This document shows, one piece after another, positions 26,464 to 35,856 of a stretch of 64,000 nt of DNA (positions within the stretch are counted from its first letter, which is position 1; every line of letters starts with the position of its first letter). A program made the position numbers and the translations under genes. Source of the stretch: Serratia inhibens. Its GTDB lineage: Bacteria > Pseudomonadota > Gammaproteobacteria > Enterobacterales > Enterobacteriaceae. The notes beneath the pieces were generated by a model. It had not been told where the DNA came from, did no database searches, and saw nothing but the letters and a program-made list of their open reading frames with translations. The DNA lies in the NCBI RefSeq assembly GCF_003591175.1, contig NZ_QYYG01000002.1:62001-126000 (forward strand), read 5' to 3'.

Positions 26464-27597
26464 TTACCAGTTACGCACCCGCAACGTGGCCTCACTGAGG
26501 TCGTTAAAGCTGGAAATCGTCGGCACCAGTTGGCTTATCAAACGGTTCCAACGCGCGATCGGCGCTGCGGTGACATACACCACGTCGTAAGGTTCCAGCT
26601 GGAATTCCGTGCCCATCGCCAGCGCCGCGGCATCAGACAGGTCGAACTGGTACAGCGACGCCAGCCGCTGCGGCTGTTTGCCGCCGTTCGGGCGGATCAC
26701 GAACACGCCGGTAGCGTCGGCCACCGTCTGGCTGATGCCTTCGGAGCTACCCAAGGCCTCCGTCAGCGTCATGCCGCTGCGATCCATTTTCAGCGTCGCC
26801 TGCTTACCGACCTCACCCATCACAAACACTTTCAACTCGTCATTACGCGGCACATACAGAATGTCGCCCGGCTGCAGCAGTTGGTTCTGGCCGGTATCGC
26901 CGCGCTGCATCAGCGCCTGCAGGGAAATCGGCTGTTCCTTGCCCTGATGGGTCAGCACCACGTTGCGCCAGTCGGCGTTATCCGTCAGGCCGCCGGCGGC
27001 ATTGATCGCATCAAGAATGGTCAGAGGGACGTTGGTCACCGCCTGTTGCCCCGAGGTTTTTACTTCGCCTGTCACATACACTTTCTGCGAGCGGAAAGCG
27101 GCAATGCTGACGTCAACCTGCGGGCTTTCCACATAGTGCGCCAGCCGGTTGGCTATCTGATTGCGTACTTCGGTGACGGTTTTTCCCACCACCTGCACCC
27201 GACCGATATACGGGTAGAAAATTGCCCCGTCGGCATGTACCCAGTTGCCGGTATCGCTGGCGCTGCGGTATTGCCCGGCAGGCGTTGTCAGTTCCGGATG
27301 ATCCCAAACGGTAACGTTCAGCACGTCGCCGACGCCGATGCGATATTGGTAGCTCTGCAGGCGCTGGTCCAGCGCCGGGTTTGGCCGGGCTACCGGCTCC
27401 ACGCGGCGCATTTTTTCCAGCAGCATCGGCGTTACGCGATACACCTGGACCTGCTTGTCCAAATCGAAGTCTTCATCCTGCTGGGTGACTTTGGCTTTCC
27501 CATGAGTAGGCAGGTGCGAACCTGGAAACGTCGTGCAGCCGCTAAGCAACGCGGTGGACAGCACCAGCGGCATCAAATGAGGTAAATGAAGGTTCAT
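26464..27597 (-). CDS. wza: Outer-membrane polysaccharide export lipoprotein (Wza)
   Basis: Wza forms the octameric outer-membrane channel for the polymer. The 377-residue protein (E. coli 379) has a lipoprotein signal with lipobox LLSG-C21, then the polysaccharide-export domain ([24 protein letters not shown]) and SLBB repeats ([28 protein letters not shown]). The C-terminal amphipathic helix ([13 protein letters not shown]) fits the membrane barrel. ATG 27597 is chosen because it gives the lipoprotein signal; a frame extending to 27732 adds no sensible sequence and crosses a terminator. It is the first gene after that terminator. Confidence 0.94.
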   Translation of the reverse strand: MNLHLPHLMPLVLSTALLSGCTTFPGSHLPTHGKAKVTQQDEDFDLDKQVQVYRVTPMLLEKMRRVEPVARPNPALDQRLQSYQYRIGVGDVLNVTVWDHPELTTPAGQYRSASDTGNWVHADGAIFYPYIGRVQVVGKTVTEVRNQIANRLAHYVESPQVDVSIAAFRSQKVYVTGEVKTSGQQAVTNVPLTILDAINAAGGLTDNADWRNVVLTHQGKEQPISLQALMQRGDTGQNQLLQPGDILYVPRNDELKVFVMGEVGKQATLKMDRSGMTLTEALGSSEGISQTVADATGVFVIRPNGGKQPQRLASLYQFDLSDAAALAMGTEFQLEPYDVVYVTAAPIARWNRLISQLVPTISSFNDLSEATLRVRNW

Positions 27598-27609
27598 GAC
27601 AGTACCGTG

Positions 27610-27636
27610 AAAAAACGGGCCGCCGTTGCGGCCCGT
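27610..27636 (-). terminator. Intrinsic terminator between the WecA-like gene and wza
   Basis: On the minus strand a perfect 9-base GC-rich stem (27636-27628 with 27623-27615) with a 4-base loop is followed by six T residues. It lies 8 bases after the stop of the first operon gene and before wza, so the rest of the operon would be silenced unless antitermination occurs. Confidence 0.9.
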
Positions 27637-27643
27637 GGGAGGA

Positions 27644-28693
27644 TTAACGATCGGCGGTAGGGTTATCGGTAAAGATCGGCGCCTGACGCGGCTCATGCAG
27701 CATGACAAAATAACCGAAGAAGCAGAGTACAAAAGCCATCAGCATCAGGTGCTCCGGCAATTGCAGGACTTCGCTGCAGATCCCGACGCAGGCCAGCGTC
27801 ACTGCCAGCATGCAGCTCATACCCAGCGCCTGGCGCGCATTGAGGCCACGCCGCATCAGGATGTGATGCAGGTGATCGCGACCGGCCTTGAACGGGCTCT
27901 GGCGGCGCAGCAATCGGCGCACCATTACCGTCACCATGTCCATCAGCGGGATGGCGATCAACCACAGCGCGGTCACTGGCCGCATGACGGCGTCCTGGCC
28001 CTGGGTGGCGACAATCAGCAGCCACAGCACGCTGAAGCCGATCACCATGCTGCCGGCATCGCCCATGAAAATCTTGTTGCGCGCGCCAAACATGCTGAGG
28101 TTGAACAACAGATAGGCCGCCAATGCCGCAATCAGGCCCAGGCACCACATCGCCAGTGCGTCTTGCCCCGACAGACCAAACAGAATGGCCAGGGCCGTAA
28201 AGGTGACGCAGGACAGCGCGCCAAGCTGACCGTCGATGCCGTCAACCATGTTATAGGCGTTGATCGCTCCCCATACCGCCAACGGCGTGATCAGTAAAGC
28301 GACGTAACCCAGCATCAGCTCCTGATGGCCCCACAAGTAGCCAAAGGAAGTAAGTTGCATCCCTGCCGCCAGCATCATCGCCAGCGCGATCCCTCCCTGC
28401 ACAATGACGCGCGGCGCCACAGGCAGATCAAAACGGTCGTCAAGCACACCCAACACCACCAGCGCCGTAACGCACAACAGATAGATATTGCTGTGCGGCA
28501 ACCATTCCGGTTGCCAAAGCGTCACCAGCATAATGGTGAGGGTAATGGCGATACCGCCAACCAGCGGTATATGGCCCTGATGACGCTTGCGGGCATTGGG
28601 TTTATCCACTAATCCCACCGCCAGCGCAGCACGGCGGGCAATAACCACCAGCGTCACCGCCAAAATAAATATCATGCTCAGTTGATATAACAT
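27644..28693 (-). CDS. WecA-like undecaprenyl-phosphate HexNAc-1-phosphate transferase
   Basis: This 349-residue polytopic enzyme belongs to the WecA/MraY family and would start each repeat unit by putting a HexNAc-1-phosphate on undecaprenyl phosphate. Signature blocks are [11 protein letters not shown] (Mg site), [24 protein letters not shown] and the cytoplasmic GRDHLHHIL. It is close to E. coli WecA in these blocks but somewhat shorter (WecA 367) and sits in a polysaccharide operon, so it is probably a dedicated paralogue. The ATG follows GGAGGAAC. The JUMPstart element is 18 bases upstream and a terminator follows. Confidence 0.88.
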   Translation of the reverse strand: MLYQLSMIFILAVTLVVIARRAALAVGLVDKPNARKRHQGHIPLVGGIAITLTIMLVTLWQPEWLPHSNIYLLCVTALVVLGVLDDRFDLPVAPRVIVQGGIALAMMLAAGMQLTSFGYLWGHQELMLGYVALLITPLAVWGAINAYNMVDGIDGQLGALSCVTFTALAILFGLSGQDALAMWCLGLIAALAAYLLFNLSMFGARNKIFMGDAGSMVIGFSVLWLLIVATQGQDAVMRPVTALWLIAIPLMDMVTVMVRRLLRRQSPFKAGRDHLHHILMRRGLNARQALGMSCMLAVTLACVGICSEVLQLPEHLMLMAFVLCFFGYFVMLHEPRQAPIFTDNPTADR

Positions 28694-28710
28694 TGTTCCT
28701 CCAGCGAATA

Positions 28711-28748
28711 AGCACGCTACCGCCCTTGAGTTACAGCTCCCAATGCGC
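28711..28748 (-). promoter_or_regulatory. JUMPstart sequence with ops element
   Basis: On the minus strand 28724-28711 reads GGCGGTAGCGTGCT, an exact ops element, and the bases just before it (TGGGAGCTGTAACTCAAGG) match the rest of the enterobacterial JUMPstart sequence. RfaH is recruited to RNA polymerase paused at ops and suppresses later termination. It lies directly ahead of the WecA-like gene, whose downstream terminator is the obvious target. Confidence 0.9.
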
Positions 28749-28860
28749 TATTAACAAAAACAAAATTGACATCCCCAGGATATAGGTCAGCATCCGCTCA
28801 TCCTGTTAAGTACGGATTTATCCGAAAAATAAAAAACGTTAGCGTGCGAGATATATATCT

Positions 28861-29817
28861 CTAGGAAAATTCATGTTTAATAGTTCTTTCGATTGCCAAA
28901 TTAAGATCAATCGGCGCTTCGAAATCATTTTGCACATTGCTTTTAAATTGCGTTCTGGCGCAGAATTTTTGCACCCTAACCCGGCTAATCGGGAATTTAC
29001 GGTGACTTATTTTACTCACCACATCCAATGCCGTCGCACCGCAGATCCCGAATATATAAGGAATGCGAATAGTCTTATTCTCTCTGCCCAGGGAAGACGA
29101 AATAACGTCGACCAGTTGGTTCATGGTGAAATCCGGTTTATCAACATAATTACTGACCTGATAACTGGCCTGCTGGTCAAGTGCATGCTCCAGCCTCGCC
29201 GCAATATTCTCGACGTAAGCCATGGATTTCATATTATTGCCGCTGCCAATCATCACGAAGCGACCGCTGGCGATCTGACGGAACAGGTTATAAACATTGC
29301 CGCGATTATTTTCACCGAACACCACCGTCGGGCGAATAATGGTCAATTTATTCTCACCGTCGGCCTTGCGCCAGGCTTCGTAGACATACTCCGCTTCCAG
29401 CTTGGATTTACCGTAATGGTTAAAGGGGTCAAAACGCCCTTCTTCACCGGTTTCCTGGGTGACGAAACCATACACCGCCACGGATGAGGTAAAGATAATC
29501 TGCTTGATATTCAGCGATGAAGCGGTCATGCAAACATTACGGGCACCATCCACATTAACCTGATAATACAGCGAGATCGGGTCAACGTTGTCCTGATGCT
29601 CTGCCGCAAGATTAATCACGGCATCACACCCCGCCAGTGGCTGCAGCAAGGTCTGCGGCTGGGTTACATCGCCAAACTGATAGAGCTCCGGGAAATGTTC
29701 GCTCTGTTTCTTGTCCACGATCGTCAAAGTCAGATCGTTACGCGCACTCAGGCGCTTAACCAAACGCGTTCCGATAAAACCGGAACCGCCGATGATAGCT
29801 ACTTTACGCTTATCCAT
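28861..29817 (-). CDS. NAD-dependent epimerase/dehydratase (GalE-like)
   Basis: The 318-residue protein is an extended SDR enzyme: nucleotide loop GGSGFIGTRLV at the start, NLAAEHQDNVDP near 69, a Ser in FTSSVAVYG near 110 and the catalytic YGKSK near 134. Such enzymes interconvert or modify nucleotide sugars such as UDP-GlcNAc and UDP-GalNAc. It lies upstream of the JUMPstart element on the same strand, so it would have its own promoter. It may supply the donor for the WecA-like enzyme; substrate is inferred only from context. Base use is more AT-rich than in flanking core genes. Confidence 0.82.
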   Translation of the reverse strand: MDKRKVAIIGGSGFIGTRLVKRLSARNDLTLTIVDKKQSEHFPELYQFGDVTQPQTLLQPLAGCDAVINLAAEHQDNVDPISLYYQVNVDGARNVCMTASSLNIKQIIFTSSVAVYGFVTQETGEEGRFDPFNHYGKSKLEAEYVYEAWRKADGENKLTIIRPTVVFGENNRGNVYNLFRQIASGRFVMIGSGNNMKSMAYVENIAARLEHALDQQASYQVSNYVDKPDFTMNQLVDVISSSLGRENKTIRIPYIFGICGATALDVVSKISHRKFPISRVRVQKFCARTQFKSNVQNDFEAPIDLNLAIERTIKHEFS

Positions 29818-30000
29818 AATTTGTCACTCAGCCAAGTTTTCCATTAATTCCCGCCGCAGGTTTGAGGCGAGACGCTTAATACGCGTTAGATCATGGAAAC
29901 CAGACTGGACAAATCAGCCCACGCTTTCAAATAACAAATAATAAAATAACAATATTTGCCGAATGTAAAATTATGGGGAAAGATGAAATGTCATCGCAGG

Positions 30001-30900
30001 CTAATTTTGAATTTCGTAAGCGACCTGATATTGCATGGTTTTATTCGGGAGAATAAGATTAATCTTACCTTTACCCTTGACCTCGGAAACCTCGTATTTC
30101 ACTGGATGTTTCAACTGCCCCTGCTTGGGATCGACGCACTCGATGGTCGCCTGCGCCAGACTTTCCCCCTGATACAGGCAAAGCAGCGTTTGCGGATTGT
30201 CAGCCTGGGGGTTGTTCAGCGTCAGAGTAAGCACAACGCGGGTATTGTTTTGTATATCATTGATAATCGGCGGACGAGTTTGGTTCCCCAGCACATAGGA
30301 AAAGTGTGAAATAATCAGCAACGACACAAATACCGACAGGTACTTCACCACTCTGACGGCGGGAACGGAGAAAAAACCCGCTAATGCAGGCGTTTTATTT
30401 TTTATTGTTGTATTTTTCAGCGGTGGTGGAGCCGTAGAAGGCGCGGAAGCCGCAATCTCTTCCTCCTGCGTATCTATTGTCTCCGCGTTAATTTCATCAT
30501 CTTTATTTCCATTTTCAGAAATTTCCGCTTGAAGTTCTTCGTTAATATCTCCGGGGACGTTCCATATTTCGTCGGCGACATATTCATCTTCCTCCGATAT
30601 AAAGTGAAACGCAGCCTTGTTTTCCACCTTATAGCCCAGGCGCGGAATCGTTCTGATAAGCGTATGTTCGACATCACCGATCTTTTGACGAATAGATTTA
30701 ATTGTTTGATTTATCGTCGAATCTGAACAATAAGTTCCTTTCCATATATTCTCTATAATTTCCGTACGACTAACCAGTTCAGGGGATCTGGCGACCAGAA
30801 GTGAAAGTATCTGATACTCCTTCCAACGCAGGCGAAACTGTTCCCTGGAGGGAGTCAGAACATCTAGATTCCTAATCTTTATTCTTTTATCAAGATTCAC
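30001..30900 (-). CDS. ToxR/CadC-like membrane-anchored winged-helix regulator
   Basis: The predicted 299-residue protein has an OmpR/PhoB-type winged helix at about residues 10-100 (FRLRWKEYQILSLLVARS, STINQTIKSIRQKIGD, LIRTIPRLGYKVE). An acidic, proline-rich linker follows, then one membrane helix near 190-208 (YLSVFVSLLIISHFSYVLG) and a periplasmic domain with two cysteines (LLCLYQGES, IECVDPKQ). This is the ToxR/CadC layout, where an external signal acts through the membrane on DNA binding. GTG 30900 is chosen for AAGGA upstream; a GTG at 30933 has none. It may control the polysaccharide genes downstream, by position only. The gene is AT-rich. Confidence 0.78.
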   Translation of the reverse strand: MNLDKRIKIRNLDVLTPSREQFRLRWKEYQILSLLVARSPELVSRTEIIENIWKGTYCSDSTINQTIKSIRQKIGDVEHTLIRTIPRLGYKVENKAAFHFISEEDEYVADEIWNVPGDINEELQAEISENGNKDDEINAETIDTQEEEIAASAPSTAPPPLKNTTIKNKTPALAGFFSVPAVRVVKYLSVFVSLLIISHFSYVLGNQTRPPIINDIQNNTRVVLTLTLNNPQADNPQTLLCLYQGESLAQATIECVDPKQGQLKHPVKYEVSEVKGKGKINLILPNKTMQYQVAYEIQN

Positions 30901-31611
30901 TTTTAATTTCCTTAACGTGCCTGTCCTGCACACTTTGTATAGAAATATGAAAAAATGTTCAAGAAATTAAATGTAAACTCAACAGGTTGCATTCAGTAGA
31001 TGTTTATTTTTATAAAAAATTGCTGATTTCATTTTTTACATCATCTCGAATAGCGAGAATTCGATTCTCTGAATGTTACTTTTTCCCTGTTGGTAACATG
31101 GTTTCTCATCATGGTTACCGGCAACAAAAACCAGCCAAAATACTGATTTAAAACAAAAAATTAATATATGTTATCACTTTGTTGGTTAAGTGAAATTGTG
31201 AAATTTCACCTTCAGGCAGATAAGTATCACCTGCTTTTCTACCTAATCCGATTGCCAGATAGCCTACAAAAAGCCAGCAAAAACAGAATGAGAGTTATCT
31301 GATTTAATCATTCATTGAAACATAGCACCAAATACAAAGACATATTTTAAATTTCACTCCACTCCCGAAAAATAATGGAGGATCATGTCATTAATCATAA
31401 CAGGCTATGTCACCGGCATGCTTTATTTCTGTAAAAATTCCGACAAGGAAATGGAGAACGCACCCAGCGTAATAACACGGGATATTGTTCATAAACAAAC
31501 ATGAATTGAGAGATGCACCTATAAACAAAGGAAAATTCAGCATCTGCAAATAAGAATATTACCTAAAGGCGGGGAATTTCACTGCGGAAAAACAGACTAC
31601 GTGGCGAGAGC
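30901..31611. other. AT-rich intergenic region with one short candidate gene
   Basis: About 700 bases separate the ToxR-like regulator from the narK terminator. The sequence is far more AT-rich than the flanks, with many A/T runs and no long reading frame. It probably holds the regulator's promoter. The only item with a ribosome site is a 39-codon frame at 31385. I see no insertion sequence ends or tRNA. Confidence 0.55.
31385..31504 (+). CDS. Possible 39-residue protein
   Basis: An ATG at 31385 preceded by GGAGG (31377-31381) opens a 39-codon frame. It starts MSLIITGYVTGMLYF, a short hydrophobic stretch, then CKNSDKEMENAPSV and a basic end. It is the only frame in this AT-rich interval with a good ribosome site, though the spacing is short. 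I recognise no family, and a frame of this length can occur by chance. Confidence 0.3.
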   Translation: MSLIITGYVTGMLYFCKNSDKEMENAPSVITRDIVHKQT

Positions 31612-31640
31612 AAAAAACAGTCCCTCCCCTACCGGGGAGG
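31612..31640 (-). terminator. Intrinsic terminator of narK
   Basis: Minus-strand stem 31640-31634 with 31629-31623 (seven GC-rich pairs, loop of 4) lies just after the narK stop, followed after a few bases by six T residues at 31617-31612. Confidence 0.8.
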
Positions 31641-31651
31641 AACCGACAGTA

Positions 31652-33046
31652 TCAGGCGTTTTTTTTACGACCGTACACGGCCCAGGTGATCGCCACGCAT
31701 AACACGTAGAACACCAGGAAAATTTTCATCGCGCCCGCCGGTGAACCGGTCAGCGCCAGGGAAGTGCCAAAGGCTTTCGGAATAAAGAAACCGCCAATGG
31801 CACCAATTGCCGAGATGAAGCCCAGCGCCGCTGCAGAATCGGTTACCGCTTCACGCTGTGCGCTTTCGTCGCTCCCGCCACGAGCCTTAACTCGCTCAAC
31901 GGTAATTTTACGGAAGATCACGGCGATCATCTGGAAGGTCGAACCGCTGCCCAAACCGGCAGTAAGGAACAACAGCATAAAGACGCCGTAAAATGCCATG
32001 AATGAGCCCGCATGCCCCGCCCCTGGTAACGTCAGGAACAACAGCGCGGCAAACACCGCCATCAACACAAAGTTAATCAGCGTGACGCGAATACCGCCAA
32101 ACCGATCGGAAAGCGCACCGCCTACCGGCCGCGCCAGGGCGCCGAGGAACGGGCCGAAGAAAGCATAGTGCAGGATCACCACGTCCGGAAACTGCGTCTT
32201 CGACAGCATGGCGAAGCCGGCGGAAAAACCGATGAAAGACCCGAAGGTGGCAAGATACAGCAGGCTCAGCACCCACAGATGGCCGCGTTTGAGCACCGGC
32301 AGTTGTTGGCTGAGCGAGGCCTTCGACGCTGCCAGGTCGTTCATGCCGAACCAGGCCGCCAACGTGGCGATCAGCAGGAAAGGCAGCCAGATCCAGGCGG
32401 CGTTCTCCAGCCACAGCTGGCTGCCGTCCGGCTGTGCCTGGCCGGTACCGCCAAATACGCCGAACATGGCGATGGAGATCGCCAGCGGAGCCACCAATTG
32501 CATCACGCTGACGCCCAAATTGCCCAGCCCGCCATTCAAGCCTAACGCGCCCCCCTGCCTGGCCTTCGGGAAGAAGAAGCTGATGTTGGCCATACTGGAG
32601 GCAAAGTTGGCACCGCCGAAACCGCACAGCAGAGAGATAATCACAAAAATGCCGTAGGTCGTGGAGGTATCCTGAACCGCCATCCCCAACCACAGGCAGG
32701 GCACCAGCAGGAAACAGGTGCTGATTGCCGTCCAGCGGCGGCCGCCGAACATCGGGATCACGAACGAATACGGCACGCGCAGAATGGCGCCCGAAACGGA
32801 AGGCAGTGCGGTGAGTAAAAAAAGCTGATCGGTGGTGAAATTGAAGCCAACCTTGTTCAGATTGACCGCAACTGCGCTGAATAGCATCCAGACGCAGAAA
32901 GCCAATAACAGGCAAGGAATGGAAATCCACAGATTGCGGCTGGCGATCGCCTGGCCACGCTGTTGCCAGAACGCGGCGTCCTCAGGTTGCCAGTTCTGAA
33001 TAACCGCACCTGTTTTTTTTGATGATGACGTTGCAGATTGCGACAT
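31652..33046 (-). CDS. narK: Nitrate/nitrite transporter NarK
   Basis: NarK is a 12-segment major facilitator protein that brings nitrate in and exports nitrite during nitrate respiration. The product has about 464 residues from ATG 33046, which follows GAGG; E. coli NarK has 463. Family stretches include the LRVPYSFVIPMFGGRRW region near 90, GFGGANFASSMANISFFFP near 150 and GLNGGLGNLGVSVMQL near 180, the last two matching nitrate-signature glycine-rich helices. It is divergent from narX and, unlike E. coli, is followed by its own terminator and a foreign locus rather than narG. Confidence 0.96.
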   Translation of the reverse strand: MSQSATSSSKKTGAVIQNWQPEDAAFWQQRGQAIASRNLWISIPCLLLAFCVWMLFSAVAVNLNKVGFNFTTDQLFLLTALPSVSGAILRVPYSFVIPMFGGRRWTAISTCFLLVPCLWLGMAVQDTSTTYGIFVIISLLCGFGGANFASSMANISFFFPKARQGGALGLNGGLGNLGVSVMQLVAPLAISIAMFGVFGGTGQAQPDGSQLWLENAAWIWLPFLLIATLAAWFGMNDLAASKASLSQQLPVLKRGHLWVLSLLYLATFGSFIGFSAGFAMLSKTQFPDVVILHYAFFGPFLGALARPVGGALSDRFGGIRVTLINFVLMAVFAALLFLTLPGAGHAGSFMAFYGVFMLLFLTAGLGSGSTFQMIAVIFRKITVERVKARGGSDESAQREAVTDSAAALGFISAIGAIGGFFIPKAFGTSLALTGSPAGAMKIFLVFYVLCVAITWAVYGRKKNA

Positions 33047-33079
33047 AAAAACCTCAGAGACAGGGTGATAACTCCGCAC

Positions 33080-33121
33080 ACCCTAGGTGCCCCTCTCGCG
33101 AGTAAAGTTGATGTAAATCAA
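33080..33121 (-). promoter_or_regulatory. FNR-dependent narK promoter
   Basis: TTGAT-GTAA-ATCAA at 33108-33121 is a perfect FNR box. A start 41.5 bases from its centre falls near 33073, and the minus-strand hexamer TAGGGT at 33085-33080 then occupies the -10 position. The leader to the narK ATG is about 27 bases. Confidence 0.83.
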
Positions 33122-33212
33122 CCCGGATGCAGGTAGTCATACGCTGGAAAAGTGCCGACATCCCTTTATGAGTAAACTGCCATACCAGTTAAAACAACCA
33201 CGAATCAATGAG

Positions 33213-33226
33213 TTGATATAAATCTC
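33213..33226. promoter_or_regulatory. Second, weaker FNR-like site between narK and narX
   Basis: TTGAT-ATAA-ATCTC matches 8 of 10 FNR positions. It is roughly midway between the divergent narK and narX genes, so it could serve either one. Confidence 0.4.
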
Positions 33227-33265
33227 CAGCCCCTGTCGCCCGCCAGCAGTCGCGAACGGAAACTA

Positions 33266-33286
33266 ATGGGTACTTAGTTAGAGGTA
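33266..33286 (-). promoter_or_regulatory. Candidate NarL/NarP heptamers upstream of narXL
   Basis: Minus-strand TACCTCT (33286-33280) and TACCCAT (33272-33266) both fit TACYNMT, as a direct repeat with 7 bases between. They lie about 130 bases upstream of narX and 190 bases upstream of the narK start, in the region where NarL acts in E. coli. Confidence 0.45.
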
Positions 33287-33409
33287 TGGGGTTATGTGCA
33301 AGTATGAGGAAAAATAACGCTGAATCGTTACCGCCTTCGCTGGCACCGCCTGCTTTCGCCCTCGGGTTTCCAGCCGTTGCCATGCTCTACCGCCGGGGAT
33401 CCAAGCAAC

Positions 33410-35194
33410 ATGAAACGCCTGTTGGCTCCACTTTCCATCGTTAACCAAGTCGCCGTACTGATGATACTGCTGGGCATCCTGGGCATTGCCGGCATGGGCA
33501 TTTCCGCCTGGATGTCGCAAAGCATTCAGGGCAACGCGCATGCCATCAACAAAGCCGGATCCTTGCGTATGCAAAGTTATCGCCTGCTGTCGCAGGTTCC
33601 GCTGAATGCACACAGCGAAGCCCTGGTCCGCGAACTGGATCAGGATCAAGACAGCCCCGATCTTCAGCGCTCGGTGGAACAGGAAGCGCTGACGGAACAA
33701 TTCCAGACGCTGCATGATTATTGGCAGCTCACCCTGCTGCCGCAATTGCGTCAGGCCCGGCAGCCGGCCGATGCGGCCCCTCAGGTTGCGCATTTCGTCA
33801 CTCTGCTGGATAAGCTGGTTTCCGGCATTGACCGCCAGACCGAACGGCGGCTGTTGATGGTGACGCTGGTGCAGGCGGGGTTTATCGTTCTGACGCTATT
33901 ATTGCTGGTCGGTACCATCTGTTACCTGCGCAACCGCCTGCTGCACCCGTGGCGGCAATTGGTAGCGATGGCGCTGTCGGCGGGCCGCGGCGATTTCAGC
34001 CGGCGCTTTGCCCAACGGGGCCACCAGGATGAAATGGCCTCGCTCGGCGGCGCGTTGAACAGGATGTCCGATGAGCTTTCCGCCATGTACAACGGGCTGG
34101 AACAACGGGTGGCGGAAAAAACCGCCGATCTGCAACAAAAAAATCAGGTACTGAGCTTTCTCTATCGAGCCAGCCGCCAGTTGCACGGCAATGAGCCGCT
34201 GTGCAGCCGCCTGACGCCGATACTCAATCAGTTGCAGACCCTGACGCCGCTGCGCGCCATTCAGGTACGCCTGTACGAAAACAACAGCCAGGAACAATTT
34301 GTGCAACTGAGCGGTAACCTGCCGCTACGGCCGGAATATTGCACCAACCCGGTCTGCAGCGCCTGCCTGAACGATGAGGGCCAACAACACGCCCATCATC
34401 CTTCACTGAGCTGGAGTTTAAGCGACAAGTTGGGGGATTACGGGGTGATCGTCGCACAACACCCGCCGCAACGGCCGCTAAATGACGATCATCACCAATT
34501 GATTAACACGCTGGTAGAACAGCTGACCAGCGTGTTGGCGATTGAACGCCAGGTGGATCATCAGCAGCAGCTGATGCTGATGGAAGAACGCGCGGCGATA
34601 GCGCGCGAGCTGCATGACTCCATTGCCCAGTCGCTGTCCTGTCTGAAAATGCAGACCAGTTGCCTGCAAATGCAGGGCGCGGAGCTCTCGCCCGCCAACC
34701 TGGCGCTGGTGCAACAGATGCGCGAAGAGCTGAACATCGCCTACCGCCAACTGCGCGAGCTGCTGACCACGTTCCGCCTGCGGCTGACCGAACCGGGGTT
34801 GCTGGCGGCGCTGCAGTCGACGGTGCAGGAATTTAGCCAACGGCTCGGTGTCGCCATCGATCTCGATTACCAATTGACGCCACGCACGGTGCCTTCTTAT
34901 CAGGCCATTCACCTGTTGCAGATTGCCCGCGAAGCGTTAAGCAACATTCACAAACATGCCCAGGCCAGCCGGGTGAGCATTCAGGTGGTCAATCGACGCG
35001 GTGAAGTTACCCTGAGCGTCTGCGATAACGGGCGCGGGCTGCCGGAAGAGACCGCTCGCCCCGATCACTATGGCCTGATCATTATGCGCGATCGCGCCAA
35101 AAGCCTGCACGGCCACTGCGAGATTTTACCCAGCAGCGACGGCGGCACCGAAGTCCGGGTGGTATTCAAACCGGACAACCACGCCATTGATTAA
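33410..35194 (+). CDS. narX: Nitrate/nitrite sensor histidine kinase NarX
   Basis: NarX (594 residues, E. coli 598) senses nitrate in the periplasm and phosphorylates NarL. It has a first membrane helix near 10-30, the ligand-binding P-box region ([14 protein letters not shown] near 45-60), a second helix near 150, a HAMP linker, a central cysteine cluster ([14 protein letters not shown]) and the HPK7 kinase core. The phosphorylated His is about residue 402 in [18 protein letters not shown], and the ATPase N and G boxes follow ([10 protein letters not shown]). ATG 33410 is used; an upstream TTG at 33377 gives no recognisable sequence. The stop overlaps the region just before narL. Confidence 0.96.
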   Translation: MKRLLAPLSIVNQVAVLMILLGILGIAGMGISAWMSQSIQGNAHAINKAGSLRMQSYRLLSQVPLNAHSEALVRELDQDQDSPDLQRSVEQEALTEQFQTLHDYWQLTLLPQLRQARQPADAAPQVAHFVTLLDKLVSGIDRQTERRLLMVTLVQAGFIVLTLLLLVGTICYLRNRLLHPWRQLVAMALSAGRGDFSRRFAQRGHQDEMASLGGALNRMSDELSAMYNGLEQRVAEKTADLQQKNQVLSFLYRASRQLHGNEPLCSRLTPILNQLQTLTPLRAIQVRLYENNSQEQFVQLSGNLPLRPEYCTNPVCSACLNDEGQQHAHHPSLSWSLSDKLGDYGVIVAQHPPQRPLNDDHHQLINTLVEQLTSVLAIERQVDHQQQLMLMEERAAIARELHDSIAQSLSCLKMQTSCLQMQGAELSPANLALVQQMREELNIAYRQLRELLTTFRLRLTEPGLLAALQSTVQEFSQRLGVAIDLDYQLTPRTVPSYQAIHLLQIAREALSNIHKHAQASRVSIQVVNRRGEVTLSVCDNGRGLPEETARPDHYGLIIMRDRAKSLHGHCEILPSSDGGTEVRVVFKPDNHAID

Positions 35195-35205
35195 TGAGAG
35201 AAACC

Positions 35206-35856
35206 ATGACGACTGAAACCGCCGCCACCATTTTACTGATTGACGACCATCCGATGCTGCGCAACGGCGTAAAGCAGTTGATCGGCATGGATCCACGCCT
35301 GCAGGTGATTGCCGAAGCCGGCAATGGCGAACAGGGCGTATCGCTGGCTGAAGAGCACGACCCGGACCTGATCCTGCTCGATCTGAACATGCCTGGCATC
35401 AACGGCCTGGAGACGCTGGATCGCCTGCGCATGACCGCGCTCTCCGGCCGCATCGTGGTGTTTAGCGTCTCAAATCACGAGGATGACGTGGTCAACGCGC
35501 TGAAACGCGGCGCCGACGGCTACCTGCTGAAAGACATGGAGCCGGAAGACCTGCTGAAGGCCATGCATCAGGCGGCAGCGGGCCAGATGGTGTTAAGCGA
35601 AGCCCTGACGCCGATCCTGGCCGCCAGCCTGCGTGAAAACCGCCCGAGCGCCGAACGCGATATCCAGCAGCTGACGCCGCGTGAACGCGATATTCTGAAA
35701 CTGATCGCCCAGGGCCTGCCGAACAAAATGATCGCCCGCAAGCTGACCATCACCGAGAGTACCGTCAAGGTACACGTCAAACACCTGCTGAAAAAAATGA
35801 AGCTGAAATCGCGCGTTGAAGCAGCCGTCTGGGTGTTGCAGGGCAAAAACGGTTAA
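35206..35856 (+). CDS. narL: Nitrate/nitrite response regulator NarL
   Basis: NarL (216 residues, same as E. coli) activates narGHJI and narK under nitrate. The receiver domain has [13 protein letters not shown] and the phospho-acceptor Asp59 in [10 protein letters not shown]. The C-terminal LuxR-type helix-turn-helix reads [38 protein letters not shown] 35206 is chosen over 35194 because it gives the exact E. coli length and GAGAAA lies upstream. It follows narX after 11 bases, and its end overlaps the end of convergent ychO by 4 bases. Confidence 0.97.
   Translation: MTTETAATILLIDDHPMLRNGVKQLIGMDPRLQVIAEAGNGEQGVSLAEEHDPDLILLDLNMPGINGLETLDRLRMTALSGRIVVFSVSNHEDDVVNALKRGADGYLLKDMEPEDLLKAMHQAAAGQMVLSEALTPILAASLRENRPSAERDIQQLTPRERDILKLIAQGLPNKMIARKLTITESTVKVHVKHLLKKMKLKSRVEAAVWVLQGKNG

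Noticed and set aside
27653-27660. GGCGGTAG on the plus strand, like the core of ops
   Set aside because: It is on the wrong strand for the operon and lies inside the WecA-like gene. The real element is at 28711-28724.
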